64,000 nt of DNA from Taibaiella helva (GTDB lineage: Bacteria > Bacteroidota > Bacteroidia > Chitinophagales > Chitinophagaceae). Of the stretch, positions 8,601 through 16,268 are shown piece after piece. The translations under genes were made by a program, and so were the position numbers. The DNA is taken from positions 120,212-184,211 of the forward strand of contig NZ_QUZZ01000010.1 of the NCBI RefSeq assembly GCF_003545695.1, written 5' to 3'. The notes under the pieces were generated by a model that searched no databases, had not been told where the DNA came from, and saw only the letters and a list, made by a program, of their open reading frames with translations. The first letter of the stretch is position 1. Each line of letters begins with the position of its first letter.

Positions 8601-10742
8601 AGTCGTATCGGTCTTTCCACATTTGGTTACGACAAGAGAAACCGTCGCTGCGGTAGGCGCGCCTACATTTTTCCAGAGAACGGTTGCGCTCTGTCCGTAA
8701 ACAGGGCCCGTAACGCTTCCTGCGCCTACAGGTGTTACACTCCAGTAATAGGTGTCGCCGCTGGTATAAGCGGTTGTGTAATTGCTATAACCGTTGCCGC
8801 AGCCTGTGGCAGGACCGGAAATGGTTGGGTTGAACGGATCCTGGGTAATGGTCATGGATTTAACCGGGCCGGCACAATGAGGGTCTTCGATCTGCTCGCG
8901 CCATACGTTCAGCTGCTTGAAGCCGCCGGAGGTCCATACCACAGTTACCTCGTCACCGTTGCCGGGGGTTACGGTACCGCCGACCGCCTGCCAGGTAAAT
9001 ACCGAGTTGGGATCGTTGGCTGTAGCCTTATACGTGTAGGGGACATTGAGACACACCGTGTCTTCGCCGGTCATGGTATTTACGATGCCGGGCAGTTTCT
9101 GTACTTTGATCGTAATCGGATCGGAGCAGAAGTTGCCGATAGCGTTCAGCACATAAGTACCGGGAAGCGGGAAGGAGGCCGAGAAGTTGGTACCGCTGCC
9201 GGATTGCGGCGCGGGGCCGTCCAGTATCCAGGTGGCAAAGTCGCCGGTATTGAGCGTATAATTCTTGCTCTCACCCTGGCAGGCAAAGTCGTCGCCTAAG
9301 ATCACGGAAGGATCAACTACAGTTACCTTCAGCTGGGCATCGCCGCCACAGAGGGTTACTCCGTTCTGATAAGTACCATGGATGGTATAGCTGCCGGGGT
9401 TGGTGAATTTTACCACAACCCTGTAGTCGGTACGGATACCCTGCACAGCGCCGGGCTCGTTGATCACACCCCAGTTCCAACGGGTGCCGGGCCACAGTGG
9501 CAATGTGTATTCATACTCTTTATTGGTACAAATGACCAGCGGGCCGTTGATCTGGGCGTTAAGGCTAACAATCGGCACTTTAATGGTGGTTGTGCCGGGA
9601 CAGACAGCGCCACAGCCGGGAGTCGTAAGGCTTACATAGCCAAAGTCAACGCCGCCCCAGACCACTTCAACAAAAGGATCGCCGGGGCCGCCGCCGTTAA
9701 CGATGCTGCCGCCGGTTACCTGCCATTGATAGTTGCCGCAGGAAACACTGGTCTTATAAATTGCTTTTTGCTTTTCGCACACCACCGAGGGACAGATGAT
9801 GTCGGGACCCTGCAGCGGGCTAACGTCCACTTTAACCTGGTAAACATCGGTACAGTTACAGGCATTTTTAACCGTAAGTGTAATGAGGTAAGTACCCGCG
9901 GTGTTGTAGGCATGGCTTGGGTTTTGCTGGGCCGAGGTATTGCCGTCGCCAAAATCCCAGTACCAGCTGACGATGGGCGATTGCGGTGTGCCCACAGACA
10001 GGTCCTGGAATTGGATCAGGTTATTGACGCAGGCCTGGAAATCATGTGCAGGGTTGGGATCGGGCATTACGGCAAAAGCTGCTTTGGGCTTGGCCGTTAC
10101 CTGTACACACAATTCCTTGTCGTAATCGGCGCAAGGCGTTACAGCATGCAGCGATATGGAGCCGGAAGTTCCGGGCGCTCCCCACTGCACTTCGATGCTG
10201 TCGCCCCAGTTGTTGAGCACGGTCGCGCCTACCACGTTCCAGGTGAAGGAACCGCCGGTAACGCCGGTGGCATAATAACGTACAATGCTGAATTCACAAA
10301 CTTTAATACAGGGACCATCGGGTTCCATGTCCTGGTTATTGCCTCCCTGCTCCTCTTTGCGTACCGAGTCGATCGCAAGACTCTGGCAGCCTACCTCGAA
10401 ATTGGAGGTAATGGCCAGGTCGGGAGCCGGAATAACAACAACAGTTTTGGTGGCATAGCCTGGTGGCGGACTGAAACCGGGAAACAGGACGGTAACGTTG
10501 CCTGTGGTGGTAGGGGCATTGAAAGTGATCGTTGCCGTACTGGTGGTAGACGTCGGCGTTACGGCAGGATTAGCCAGCCAGGTATAGGCACCCGTTACAC
10601 TGGGTGTTGCGGTGAATACCGACGGCACACCTACGCACACCGTGTCCGGCCCCGTGACCACTTGTCCCCGGGTGGTATGCCCCAATGCCGTAAGAAGGCA
10701 AAGGAGGAGCACATGCCTGGTGAATAAGATAATTTTTCTCAT
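5616..10742 (-). CDS. Giant secreted PKD/Ig-like protein with T9SS sorting domain
   Basis: A 1708-residue predicted surface protein. The signal peptide is at residues 1-27 (MRKIILFTRHVLLLCLLTALG, cleavage near TTRGQ). Most of the length consists of repeated PKD or bacterial Ig-like modules: PKD signatures such as WYWDFGDGNTS (about residue 260) and many GPDTVCVG/GEDTVCLNVPYTY-type module starts. A cysteine-containing segment follows near 1460-1560. The C-terminus (LYPNPAGQQATVSYDYG, ending VQRLSVTH) is a type A T9SS sorting domain. Proteins like this are often called gliding- or adhesion-related in Bacteroidota, but no catalytic motif is present and the ligand is unknown. A strong terminator follows the gene. 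A 1-kb non-coding stretch lies upstream, leaving room for its own promoter. Confidence 0.87.
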   Translation of the reverse strand: MRKIILFTRHVLLLCLLTALGHTTRGQVVTGPDTVCVGVPSVFTATPSVTGAYTWLANPAVTPTSTTSTATITFNAPTTTGNVTVLFPGFSPPPGYATKTVVVIPAPDLAITSNFEVGCQSLAIDSVRKEEQGGNNQDMEPDGPCIKVCEFSIVRYYATGVTGGSFTWNVVGATVLNNWGDSIEVQWGAPGTSGSISLHAVTPCADYDKELCVQVTAKPKAAFAVMPDPNPAHDFQACVNNLIQFQDLSVGTPQSPIVSWYWDFGDGNTSAQQNPSHAYNTAGTYLITLTVKNACNCTDVYQVKVDVSPLQGPDIICPSVVCEKQKAIYKTSVSCGNYQWQVTGGSIVNGGGPGDPFVEVVWGGVDFGYVSLTTPGCGAVCPGTTTIKVPIVSLNAQINGPLVICTNKEYEYTLPLWPGTRWNWGVINEPGAVQGIRTDYRVVVKFTNPGSYTIHGTYQNGVTLCGGDAQLKVTVVDPSVILGDDFACQGESKNYTLNTGDFATWILDGPAPQSGSGTNFSASFPLPGTYVLNAIGNFCSDPITIKVQKLPGIVNTMTGEDTVCLNVPYTYKATANDPNSVFTWQAVGGTVTPGNGDEVTVVWTSGGFKQLNVWREQIEDPHCAGPVKSMTITQDPFNPTISGPATGCGNGYSNYTTAYTSGDTYYWSVTPVGAGSVTGPVYGQSATVLWKNVGAPTAATVSLVVTKCGKTDTTTYNVTVNPSPLPVLTSPVNACPGFVTLSATPGAANYTWNIPGVFSGLTTSNTITVPFPYNNGSTPVVYTISVTASGTASMVACPPQGTVATTINILPGPVAYASSPGPLALCPGAVTQLIGTYTNNAAPPLTFRWLRNGSPYTVPTTASPDTATSIGGSFVFIATAANGCTDTSDAVNITTLSSCGSGGGPGGPGCTPPANAATLSATVNCNVVTLTPSANPGATQSWSYSTLPTSGINTTTVGYTTPGIYTITYTESWGGTTCASRASVQVKIGAKADFYHKIACGPGNTYNVTFEDRTAYLTGFVIGPVSWSITPAGSASPATGTGNTFVSALQQGVTYTITETVGVTSPPPGSTTTFCTATRTITMPTKPTVGINITSFGPNSCEGLPVSFAPVVTPSSTVVSSYLWNFNSGAGYGTSTVQFPSTAFPPAGPVPISLTITDAYGCTATGNTGVNIFANNLSGFVTGGDTVCSGTPVPLSYVSNTGTPVAPYFWNWDNNSVPSATPTFSATQSGAYWVQVFDVHKCRLNTGTDNVMIIKSPVATIRGDVDYCDGDAVELNGFVGAGTTYEWRRNGGSVISTAATLSDAGLSPGTYTYQLKVTNTDPISGVSCSDNASISVTINPLPGPPSISGPVIVNCATNEMTLTASHGSPGTFTWSNGTNGAVNTIYQGGPYRVWYTNSVGCRSHRDIYVPQAPEKYFEYFPSGCYSMCKAQVADLYLYGPPGIAFQQWEWLRNGGVDMNGFNSTVLPYKVPSFGQYQEMLDNGMCADKSGIMDISDAQCMDCEGAIREVRLKCDPSIPGRYFLDISIFNNYGLPGTFYLGSDYGPVLPSVGGVGPFSSVSLNIAFNSLSIPPPATIKIQLLFMYDDGRKCYRSVDVKVPQCSWDPQRPAGEAETGDDSQRFTVLDAMELYPNPAGQQATVSYDYGAHTKGERSIVVYDIAGRKVAEHKVTESRGKWIMGTHEWISGMYLIRMEADGETLHVQRLSVTH

Positions 10743-11728
10743 GAGGTTTTATGTTTTGGTGAAAATGTTATTTTCTGTTTGGTTTTTTCAGGCACGCCCG
10801 CGTCAGGGAGGATGGCTGCTGAGCGAGGGTGCGGGAATATTGATCCTGATCCCTTGCTGCTGACGGTTGTTGCGGTTGAGCAGGCAGCAGGGCGGGGTGG
10901 AGCAAGCTGCATTGGAGATATGAAAGGCCCGGCGCCACCGGTAGCGGTAGAAGAGGATTTTACAACTGGAGCAGAAAAGCTGTAAAATGGTGATCGCCTG
11001 TATAGTATGCAAGGCATGCTGATACATGAGCCTGGTTTTTGGTGTTCTTGCTGCTTTGCTGGCTTACCGGAAGGCACAGCGGCAAGTATAGGATTAGGTT
11101 AATGATCATTTACTGATGGAAATCAATAAAAATGATATAGCCGGATATTTTTATCCGATAAGCAGGTGTCAATGGGTTTTGTTAAGTAAACCTTATTGAA
11201 CTGTAAAAATATAAATCAATAATTGCATTCAATACAGATATTAAACTTGATTTTTTTCAGGCTTTTGCCTTTGAATATTATGCAATTTTCAACTACATGA
11301 AACATGCTCTATAACGATCTCTTATATGTTGAAATGATGTCTGATAGCGAATTAAGGTTATTGTCGCGAGCAGACTAAAGCATGAAGTCGAGATATAATG
11401 CAAGCAATCTGGTAACACGGAATTGTTAGGAGAACTTAAAGGCCCTGTTTATTATAAGCAAAGGGCATGGTAAACTACCGTTAAGAGAGAGCCAGACTTT
11501 TAACATTTTTGCGAATGCTGAGAAAAAGGGCAAATATCACCTGGATCTGAACCGGCTTTGTAACTGGGTATTGCCTGGTCCGGATTGCCGTATTGGTTTG
11601 CTATGCGGATAACAATCGTTTTTGAATGTCACCGTAAATAGGCTTTTGGTTTTTATACTGTCTTTCACTGCATATTTCCTGCAGCGCTGATCCTGATCTT
11701 TAGACCTCACATTAAAAACCAAAACCGA
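10743..11728. other. Long intergenic region, no supportable gene
   Basis: Nearly 1 kb between the start of the 1708-residue gene and the lanthipeptide precursor. The first 340 bp are richer in G+C and hold overlapping open frames with no recognisable family, perhaps a degraded gene. From 11080 to 11728 the sequence is AT-rich and contains no open frame that looks coding. Promoters for both flanking genes should lie here, but I could not pick them with confidence. Confidence 0.5.
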
Positions 11729-12025
11729 ATGAAAAAGAAAGTTTTAAGTACCAAGTTGTCTCTCAAGAAAATGAAAATTGTAGCATTGGACAGTGAAAAA
11801 GGTAGCGCCATTCTTGGTGGTACCGGCAATGATCTCTGCATCGAAACCCTGCAGTGTCCCACCGCCCAGCTGTGCCCGACAAACGACTGCCCTGTGCAAA
11901 CAGCCGATTGTCCTTTCACTCAAACCTGTCAGCCTACCTGGCAGCGGTATTGCTCGGTCCAGCTGTGCCCCACGCCGACAACGATCAGAGGTTGCGCTTC
12001 TTATCCGCAAATTTGTACGATATAA
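11729..12025 (+). CDS. Class I lanthipeptide-type precursor, 10-cysteine core
   Basis: A 98-residue ribosomally made peptide precursor. The leader (residues 1-31) has the Bacteroidota class I lanthipeptide pattern: basic start MKKK, then KLSLKKMKIVALD (residues 9-21), ending in a double glycine (ILGG, residues 28-31) that would be cut by a C39-peptidase transporter. The remaining 67 residues are a Thr/Ser/Cys-rich core with ten cysteines, many in short CP-containing units (LQCPTAQLCPTNDCP). Family knowledge says Ser/Thr would be dehydrated and coupled to Cys to give lanthionines. No LanB, LanC, protease or transporter gene is present in the window, so modification would need enzymes encoded elsewhere. 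The start ATG at 11729 follows an AT-rich leader. A dispersed repeat lies 90 bp downstream. An unmodified Cys-rich peptide is the main alternative. Confidence 0.8.
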   Translation: MKKKVLSTKLSLKKMKIVALDSEKGSAILGGTGNDLCIETLQCPTAQLCPTNDCPVQTADCPFTQTCQPTWQRYCSVQLCPTPTTIRGCASYPQICTI

Positions 12026-12526
12026 TCAGTCGTAATTTATCTTGCATTGCCTCCGATAAGCAGATGCTTATTGGGGGCATTGTTGTTTACACGAGATCGT
12101 CTCTTTTTGTAATGGGATGGAACGCTTCACTACTTAAGGGTAAGCAAGTACCGCAGCTGCACGGCCGGGCCGGTCGGGACGCGCAGCGGCCTGAACGGCG
12201 GCTGGATGCATATTTTGCTTAGCAATCCTGGTTTTGCTCCTACGGAGCAATTTATGTTTTTTCATGGCGCTGCAAACATTTGGCTCCGTAGGAGCCCTAT
12301 AACGCGAATAACTATAAGATCATCTGCAAACCTTTTTCCGATCCTTTGGGACTAAGAAGTTTTGAGTATATGCAGTCTGGGCCGGAGCGCGCTATCTTAT
12401 TTGATTGAATAACCTTTCGTACGCCTTCTGTAATCCCCAGATTTTCCGATTGATCCGCGATACCGCTGTGCATTCACGCGGTGCTGTTGCTGTCAGACCT
12501 GTAGAAGCCATTCACCGGTTTGTAAA
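12026..12526. other. Intergenic region after the lanthipeptide precursor
   Basis: About 500 bp without a gene. It holds one copy of the dispersed repeat (12114-12298) and then unique sequence up to the terminator of tRNA-Arg. Open frames in it run through the repeat and do not look coding. Confidence 0.55.
12114..12298 (+). repeat. Dispersed intergenic repeat, copy B
   Basis: Same order of conserved segments as copy A1: gggatggaacgcttcact, GTACCGCAGCTGCACGG, GGTCGGGACGCGCAGCGG, CTGAACGGCGGCTGGATGCA, tgctcctacggagcaattta, and caaacatttggctccgtagg. It ends in a palindromic ggctccgtaggagcc. It lies 90 bp downstream of a lanthipeptide precursor gene in the same orientation. Confidence 0.75.
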
Positions 12527-12552
12527 AAGAAAAAAGCCGCAGATGCGGCTTT
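12527..12552 (-). terminator. Terminator downstream of tRNA-Arg
   Basis: Stem aaagccgc / gcggcttt (12533-12540 with 12545-12552) followed on the minus strand by a T-rich tract (ttttttcttttt). It is placed directly after the tRNA 3' end. Confidence 0.8.
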
Positions 12553-12567
12553 AAGGAAAATTGCTGG

Positions 12568-12639
12568 TGGCCTCGTCAGGAATCGAACCTGAATCTGGAG
12601 CTTCGGAAACTCTTATACTATCCATTGTACTACGAGGCC
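12568..12639 (-). tRNA. tRNA-Arg (anticodon CCG)
   Basis: The minus strand reads GGCCTCG...CGAGGCC for the acceptor stem (12633-12639 with 12569-12575) and GGTTCGATTCC in the T arm. The anticodon loop is TTCCGAA, giving anticodon CCG. A CCA end follows the discriminator A on the minus strand (12565-12567). The D arm contains AGTACAATGGATAGTA, and the cloverleaf is complete. Confidence 0.93.
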
Positions 12640-12654
12640 GGTACCGGAAGTCCG

Positions 12655-12662
12655 CAAAGGTA
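12655..12662 (-). promoter_or_regulatory. Probable -7 box for tRNA-Arg
   Basis: The minus strand reads TACCTTTG, matching the Bacteroidota -7 consensus TAnnTTTG, 15 bp before the tRNA 5' end. A TTTG -33 element is present only at a longer than usual spacing, so the assignment is moderate. Confidence 0.5.
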
Positions 12663-12809
12663 AGGTTTCGTATTTATATCACCAGCAAAAATTTTATACC
12701 GTCCATATTTTTTATCCGGACTGATGAAAGTGCTGGAAGGGTGTCTCCGGAACTATTTGTTTCTTCTTAACTTCAAAGCTGCGGTATTTTTTAAAACAAC
12801 CGATCACCT

Positions 12810-13430
12810 ATGAAAATAAGGCGAAGCATAATGGGTATTGCCGGCATCTCATTGCTTAGTGTCGCCCTGCTGGCGGCCAAACCTGCTGAAGAATCCGACC
12901 GGATAAAAACAGGAGATAAAACCCTTTTCAGAGGACATACTTTTTCATGGACACCAGAAAGCCGGGACACGGATATCGTAGAAGATCCGGTTACCGGGGA
13001 GATGGTAAATGTAATAATGGTCGGGCTACCGAGAATCGATGCGATGGACGACGATAAAGTTTATCGCAATAACGATGAGACGCTTCAGCCGGCAGGCTTC
13101 GGCGGTAAGGATGCTGATGCCTTCTATGCTTATGTTGCCGCGCAGTTCAGCGCGCGGTTCGGACAGCTCCCCGATGACCTGCACAATATCTATATTGACA
13201 ACCTCGTGATCGATGAGCGGGGAAAAGTCAGGTATTACGAGATCAAATGCAATACCGGACAGAACACCTATGATATCAGCCAGGGCGATTCTCCTTACCA
13301 GCGCTACGCGGCGGCCATCAGAGGCATTATCGATGCGAGCCCTGGCTGGCAGCCTGCTGCATTGCGGCGCCGGCTGGTTAAATCGGGCCTGGAGGGCTTT
13401 TACGTTTTTAACCGGTCTACTACACGCTAA
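12810..13430 (+). CDS. Membrane-anchored paralogue of the BlaR1-like sensor tail domain
   Basis: A 206-residue protein with an N-terminal hydrophobic segment (residues 8-23, IMGIAGISLLSVALLA), either a signal peptide or a membrane anchor, followed by a periplasmic domain. This domain aligns by eye with the C-terminal tail of the M56 protein encoded at 14149-15579: TGDKTLFRGHTFSWTP against VGDKTRFRGHDFYWAP, EDPVTGEMV against EDPRTGEII, VIDERGKVRYYEI against VIDEKGKIRYYDI, and SPGWQP against SPAWQP. It therefore carries the sensor-type extracellular module without the protease. It is upstream of the blaI-like gene and separated from it by an inverted repeat. Possible roles include a ligand-binding partner or competitor of the sensor; none is proven. 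The family has no name I know. Confidence 0.75.
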   Translation: MKIRRSIMGIAGISLLSVALLAAKPAEESDRIKTGDKTLFRGHTFSWTPESRDTDIVEDPVTGEMVNVIMVGLPRIDAMDDDKVYRNNDETLQPAGFGGKDADAFYAYVAAQFSARFGQLPDDLHNIYIDNLVIDERGKVRYYEIKCNTGQNTYDISQGDSPYQRYAAAIRGIIDASPGWQPAALRRRLVKSGLEGFYVFNRSTTR

Positions 13431-13492
13431 GCCTTAAGGGGCAAGGCTTAGCGGTTCAACGCTCAGCATCTTCATCCTACTGTAACAATTAT

Positions 13493-13538
13493 AACGTCAA
13501 AGGGTAAAATTTTTTGAAAAAAGTTGCCCTTTGACGTT
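13493..13538. promoter_or_regulatory. 12-bp inverted repeat upstream of the blaI-like gene
   Basis: AACGTCAAAGGG (13493-13504) and CCCTTTGACGTT (13527-13538) are perfect inverted arms around a 22-bp AT-rich centre. It could be a terminator for the gene ending at 13430, given the T-rich tract after the second arm, or an operator. The same ACGTC motif recurs just before blaI. Confidence 0.6.
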
Positions 13539-13553
13539 TTTATTCGTTTTATA

Positions 13554-13567
13554 ACGTATTTTTACGT
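13554..13567. promoter_or_regulatory. Candidate BlaI operator
   Basis: ACGTA-TTTT-TACGT is a short dyad 22 bp before the ATG of the BlaI-like repressor. BlaI/MecI repressors autoregulate from dyads close to their own start codon (classical sites contain TACA/TGTA halves). Position and symmetry fit; the half-site differs. Confidence 0.45.
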
Positions 13568-13588
13568 CAATAAACTAAAGAAAGCGTT

Positions 13589-13957
13589 ATGCAAGCACTT
13601 ACCAAAGCAGAGGAACAGGTAATGCAGGTGATCTGGCAAAAAGAGCGTTGCCTGGTCCGGGATATTATCGAAGCTCTTGGTGATCCCGATATCCCTCACA
13701 GCACGGTGTCTTCGGTGGTCCGTATTCTCGAAAAGAAGGGATTTGTAGGACATAAGGCCTATGGCAAGACCCATGAGTACTTTCCCCTGATCGCGAAAGA
13801 AGATTATACCAAAACGGGGCTGAAACAATGGATCGGCAGCTATTTCGACGGTTCGCCCAGGCAGCTGGTGTCTTTCCTGGTGGAAGAAAACCAGATCAAC
13901 CTTAAAGAGCTGAGCCAGCTGATGAAGCAGCTGGAAGCGCTTAAATCTAAAAAGTAA
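13589..13957 (+). CDS. BlaI/MecI/CopY-family transcriptional repressor
   Basis: A 122-residue winged-helix repressor. The N-terminus LTKAEEQVMQVIWQKERCLVRDIIEAL and the recognition region HSTVSSVVRILEKKGFVGHKAYGKTHEYFPL (residues 37-70) are typical of the BlaI/MecI/CopY family. The C-terminal part (FLVEENQINLKELSQLMKQLE) is the dimerisation helix region. In the family it represses its own gene and targets until the partner M56 protease cuts it. Such a protease is encoded 191 bp downstream in the same direction, so these two form a sensor-repressor pair. Length is normal. The regulated genes are unknown; no beta-lactamase is present, so housekeeping or envelope targets are as likely as antibiotic response. 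Confidence 0.93.
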   Translation: MQALTKAEEQVMQVIWQKERCLVRDIIEALGDPDIPHSTVSSVVRILEKKGFVGHKAYGKTHEYFPLIAKEDYTKTGLKQWIGSYFDGSPRQLVSFLVEENQINLKELSQLMKQLEALKSKK

Positions 13958-14148
13958 CGGTTGCAAGAAAAAGGCCGTAGCCGGAATGGCTTCAAAATAC
14001 AGCGCATCTGAGCTACCTGCTGAGCATGCCGTACAGCCTGTATATGTGGCTGATGCCGGTATGAGCGTGCTTGATTCTACGGCGCCGGATCTCAGGGCTA
14101 CAGTATCGCAAAAACCACTTCTAAAAACTTTCAAACACCTCCTACACT

Positions 14149-15579
14149 ATGGCAACCTATCTCATCCAGGTTACTTTCACATGGGCCCTGCTGCTGGCGC
14201 TTTATGAATTGCTTTATCGCAGCCGCCCGGCGTTCACGCTCAACCGGCTGTATTTGCTGTCGGCTTTACTCGCCGGCGCGCTCTTGCCCCTGGTCCCTAT
14301 TACATTGCCGGGATCGGCTGCGGCTGCCACCGGCAATATTGCTGCCAATGTGCTGCAGTCTGCGGATCCTGTTGTTCAGAAGGCCACACCGGTGCCGGGG
14401 ACCGGCATGGCCGGTATGAGCTGGGCTGCGGTGGCCGGTTGGATTTATCTTACCGGAGCGCTCCTGATGGCCGTGGTCAGCCTGCGCGGCCTCGTCTATA
14501 TCCTGCGTACGGCTATTTACGGCAGCTTCAGGCAGGTGAAAGGCTATCGCATCTTTCACAGCAGCCGGAGCGTGCATGCGCCGTTCTCCTTCATGGGCTG
14601 GATCTTTATTGCCGATCCGGATCAGTACAGCCAGCAGGAATTGCTCTTTGTGCTGCGGCATGAAGATGCGCACAACCGGCGTCGGCATTGGCTGGATGTC
14701 TTGCTGGTACAGCTTTTCTGTGTCGTCTTCTGGTTCCATCCCCTGGTATGGCGTTACCGCCATTGTCTGAAGCTCGTTCATGAATATGAGGCCGATCGCA
14801 TTACCGCTGGTAGTGCCGGTTATGATTACGGCCATTTTTTGCTGCGGCAAACTTTAATGAAAGGAGTTCCCCCCATTGCGCATTCTTTTCACTTTTCACC
14901 AATAAAAAACAGGATCACTATGTTAACACAACCAAGAAAAAAACAAATATGGAAGTATAGCTTCTGGCTGCCCGCTATCTGTGCCTGCCTGCTGCTGGCG
15001 GCCCGTCCGTCCGAAAGCGATGAGCGGGTAAGGGTAGGCGATAAGACCCGTTTCAGAGGACACGATTTTTACTGGGCACCTAATGCTGTTGACAGCGTAA
15101 TGATAGAGGATCCCAGAACCGGCGAAATCATTGTAAAGCGTCTTGAAAGAGAAGGCGGGATCAGCCGGATGGATAAGGATAGCGTATACAGCAATGATGA
15201 TCCGGCGGTTGTAAAGGCACATTTTAATAAAAATGGAAAAGAGATTTACGACTATGCAAATGATTTGTTCCATCGTCAATTTCCCAATATTCCTGATAGC
15301 TTTTTCACCATTGCTGTACACAATATTGTGATCGACGAAAAAGGAAAGATCCGCTATTATGATATACAGTGTGTAACCGATAACGCAGCTTTTGAGAATG
15401 GAAGCACGCAGCCGCTTATTGCCGGTTATATCCGAACACTGGGAAAGATCATGGATGAGAGTCCGGCCTGGCAACCCGGAAAGGTTGGCAATAAAGAAGT
15501 TAAAGTTCGCCTGGAAGGAGGGTTTAATGTCCATTTCAAGCCGCTTACCATAATGCCGGTTGAAAACATAAAGCGGTAG
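14149..15579 (+). CDS. M56-family (BlaR1-like) membrane metallopeptidase sensor
   Basis: A 476-residue integral membrane protein with several N-terminal helices (residues 5-22, 35-55, 95-115), then the zinc motif HEDAH at residues 171-175 (LRHEDAHNRRRHWLD), then WFHPLVWRYR and HEYEAD, where the downstream glutamate supplies the third ligand. PIKNRITMLT (about 250) is typical of the family. A last helix (YSFWLPAICACLLLA, about 266-282) leads into a periplasmic tail of about 190 residues. The tail is not a penicillin-binding domain as in classical BlaR1; instead it resembles the separate protein encoded at 12810-13430. The expected role is to sense an envelope signal and cleave the BlaI-like repressor encoded upstream. 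Confidence 0.9.
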   Translation: MATYLIQVTFTWALLLALYELLYRSRPAFTLNRLYLLSALLAGALLPLVPITLPGSAAAATGNIAANVLQSADPVVQKATPVPGTGMAGMSWAAVAGWIYLTGALLMAVVSLRGLVYILRTAIYGSFRQVKGYRIFHSSRSVHAPFSFMGWIFIADPDQYSQQELLFVLRHEDAHNRRRHWLDVLLVQLFCVVFWFHPLVWRYRHCLKLVHEYEADRITAGSAGYDYGHFLLRQTLMKGVPPIAHSFHFSPIKNRITMLTQPRKKQIWKYSFWLPAICACLLLAARPSESDERVRVGDKTRFRGHDFYWAPNAVDSVMIEDPRTGEIIVKRLEREGGISRMDKDSVYSNDDPAVVKAHFNKNGKEIYDYANDLFHRQFPNIPDSFFTIAVHNIVIDEKGKIRYYDIQCVTDNAAFENGSTQPLIAGYIRTLGKIMDESPAWQPGKVGNKEVKVRLEGGFNVHFKPLTIMPVENIKR

Positions 15580-15591
15580 CGATGCCGGATA

Positions 15592-16185
15592 TCAGGCTTC
15601 TTCTTCCTCAATGGCGGGGATGCCCATAATCTCGGGGTCCTTCTTGGCGCGAAACGAAATATGCCTTTGGAAAAAATAGCTGAATACCGCAAGGATAGCC
15701 GTGGTCAGCGTTTGTGATGGTGTGGCCCAAAAGCCGCACCATCCTGCAAAAAAGTGCAGCAGGTAATAGTTGAGCACGATATTGAGGAATTGCAGCGTGG
15801 CATAGCGGAACAGCTGCACCCTTCCTTTAAGATGGGATTCCTGGAAAACGACAAACTTCGACAGGAAGAAGCCGACGGGAAAACCGACCACGAAGGAAAC
15901 GACATAAGCGGCGATATATCGCGTCATTGTAAGGCCGTCGCCCAGCGGTAATACCTCCTCGCTTTTGCCATTGACGATCCGGGTCTGGAGATAAGGTGGA
16001 ATCAGGTAATTGTAGCTGATGAAAAACAGCAAGAGACCAAGCACGGTTACGCCGCCGCCGCAGGCAAGGTAGCGGAAGGTCTGGATGGGTATCCAGCGGC
16101 GGAACGGAGGGTGGAAGAAATCGATCACCTTAAGGATCGTATTCCTTATAAAATGAAGCACCCGGCTGTCTTTATAATTTTTCAC
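15592..16185 (-). CDS. GtrA-family membrane protein
   Basis: A 197-residue protein with four hydrophobic segments (about 38-60, 90-110, 125-148, 155-172) matching the GtrA/DPMS flippase-like family. The first segment begins TFRYLACGGGVTVLGLLLFF and the third helix region contains FVVGFPVGFFLSKFVVFQES; the basic, aromatic end (FSYFFQRHISFRAKK) is also typical. GtrA proteins help move prenyl-linked sugars across the inner membrane for modification of polysaccharides or teichoic acids. No glycosyltransferase partner is next to it. The C-terminus has an acidic tail (EEEEA). It converges with the M56 gene, with only 12 bp between stop codons. Confidence 0.85.
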   Translation of the reverse strand: MKNYKDSRVLHFIRNTILKVIDFFHPPFRRWIPIQTFRYLACGGGVTVLGLLLFFISYNYLIPPYLQTRIVNGKSEEVLPLGDGLTMTRYIAAYVVSFVVGFPVGFFLSKFVVFQESHLKGRVQLFRYATLQFLNIVLNYYLLHFFAGWCGFWATPSQTLTTAILAVFSYFFQRHISFRAKKDPEIMGIPAIEEEEA

Positions 16186-16192
16186 AGGTCGG

Positions 16193-16200
16193 CAAAAGTA
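16193..16200 (-). promoter_or_regulatory. Probable -7 box for the GtrA gene
   Basis: The minus strand reads TACTTTTG (consensus TAnnTTTG) only 7 bp before the ATG of the GtrA gene, implying a very short or absent 5' leader if used. No good -33 element was found at the usual spacing. Confidence 0.4.
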
Positions 16201-16268
16201 AGAAAAATGCGATATTTTTGACCGGCCTGCCTGCGATTAACCAGGGTTAAACAAATGGCCGCCTCCCT

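Noticed and set aside
9378..10727. 449-codon plus-strand open frame opposite the 1708-residue gene
   Set aside because: Antisense shadow; the minus-strand gene has signal peptide, PKD domains and sorting domain.
10739..11077. 112-codon minus-strand open frame upstream of the 1708-residue gene
   Set aside because: Composition is Ser/Pro/Ala-rich without domain, it overlaps other open frames on both strands, and no start context or homology is apparent.
13986..14207. 73-codon plus-strand open frame between the BlaI and M56 genes
   Set aside because: No signal, domain or start context; it overlaps the M56 gene start in another frame.
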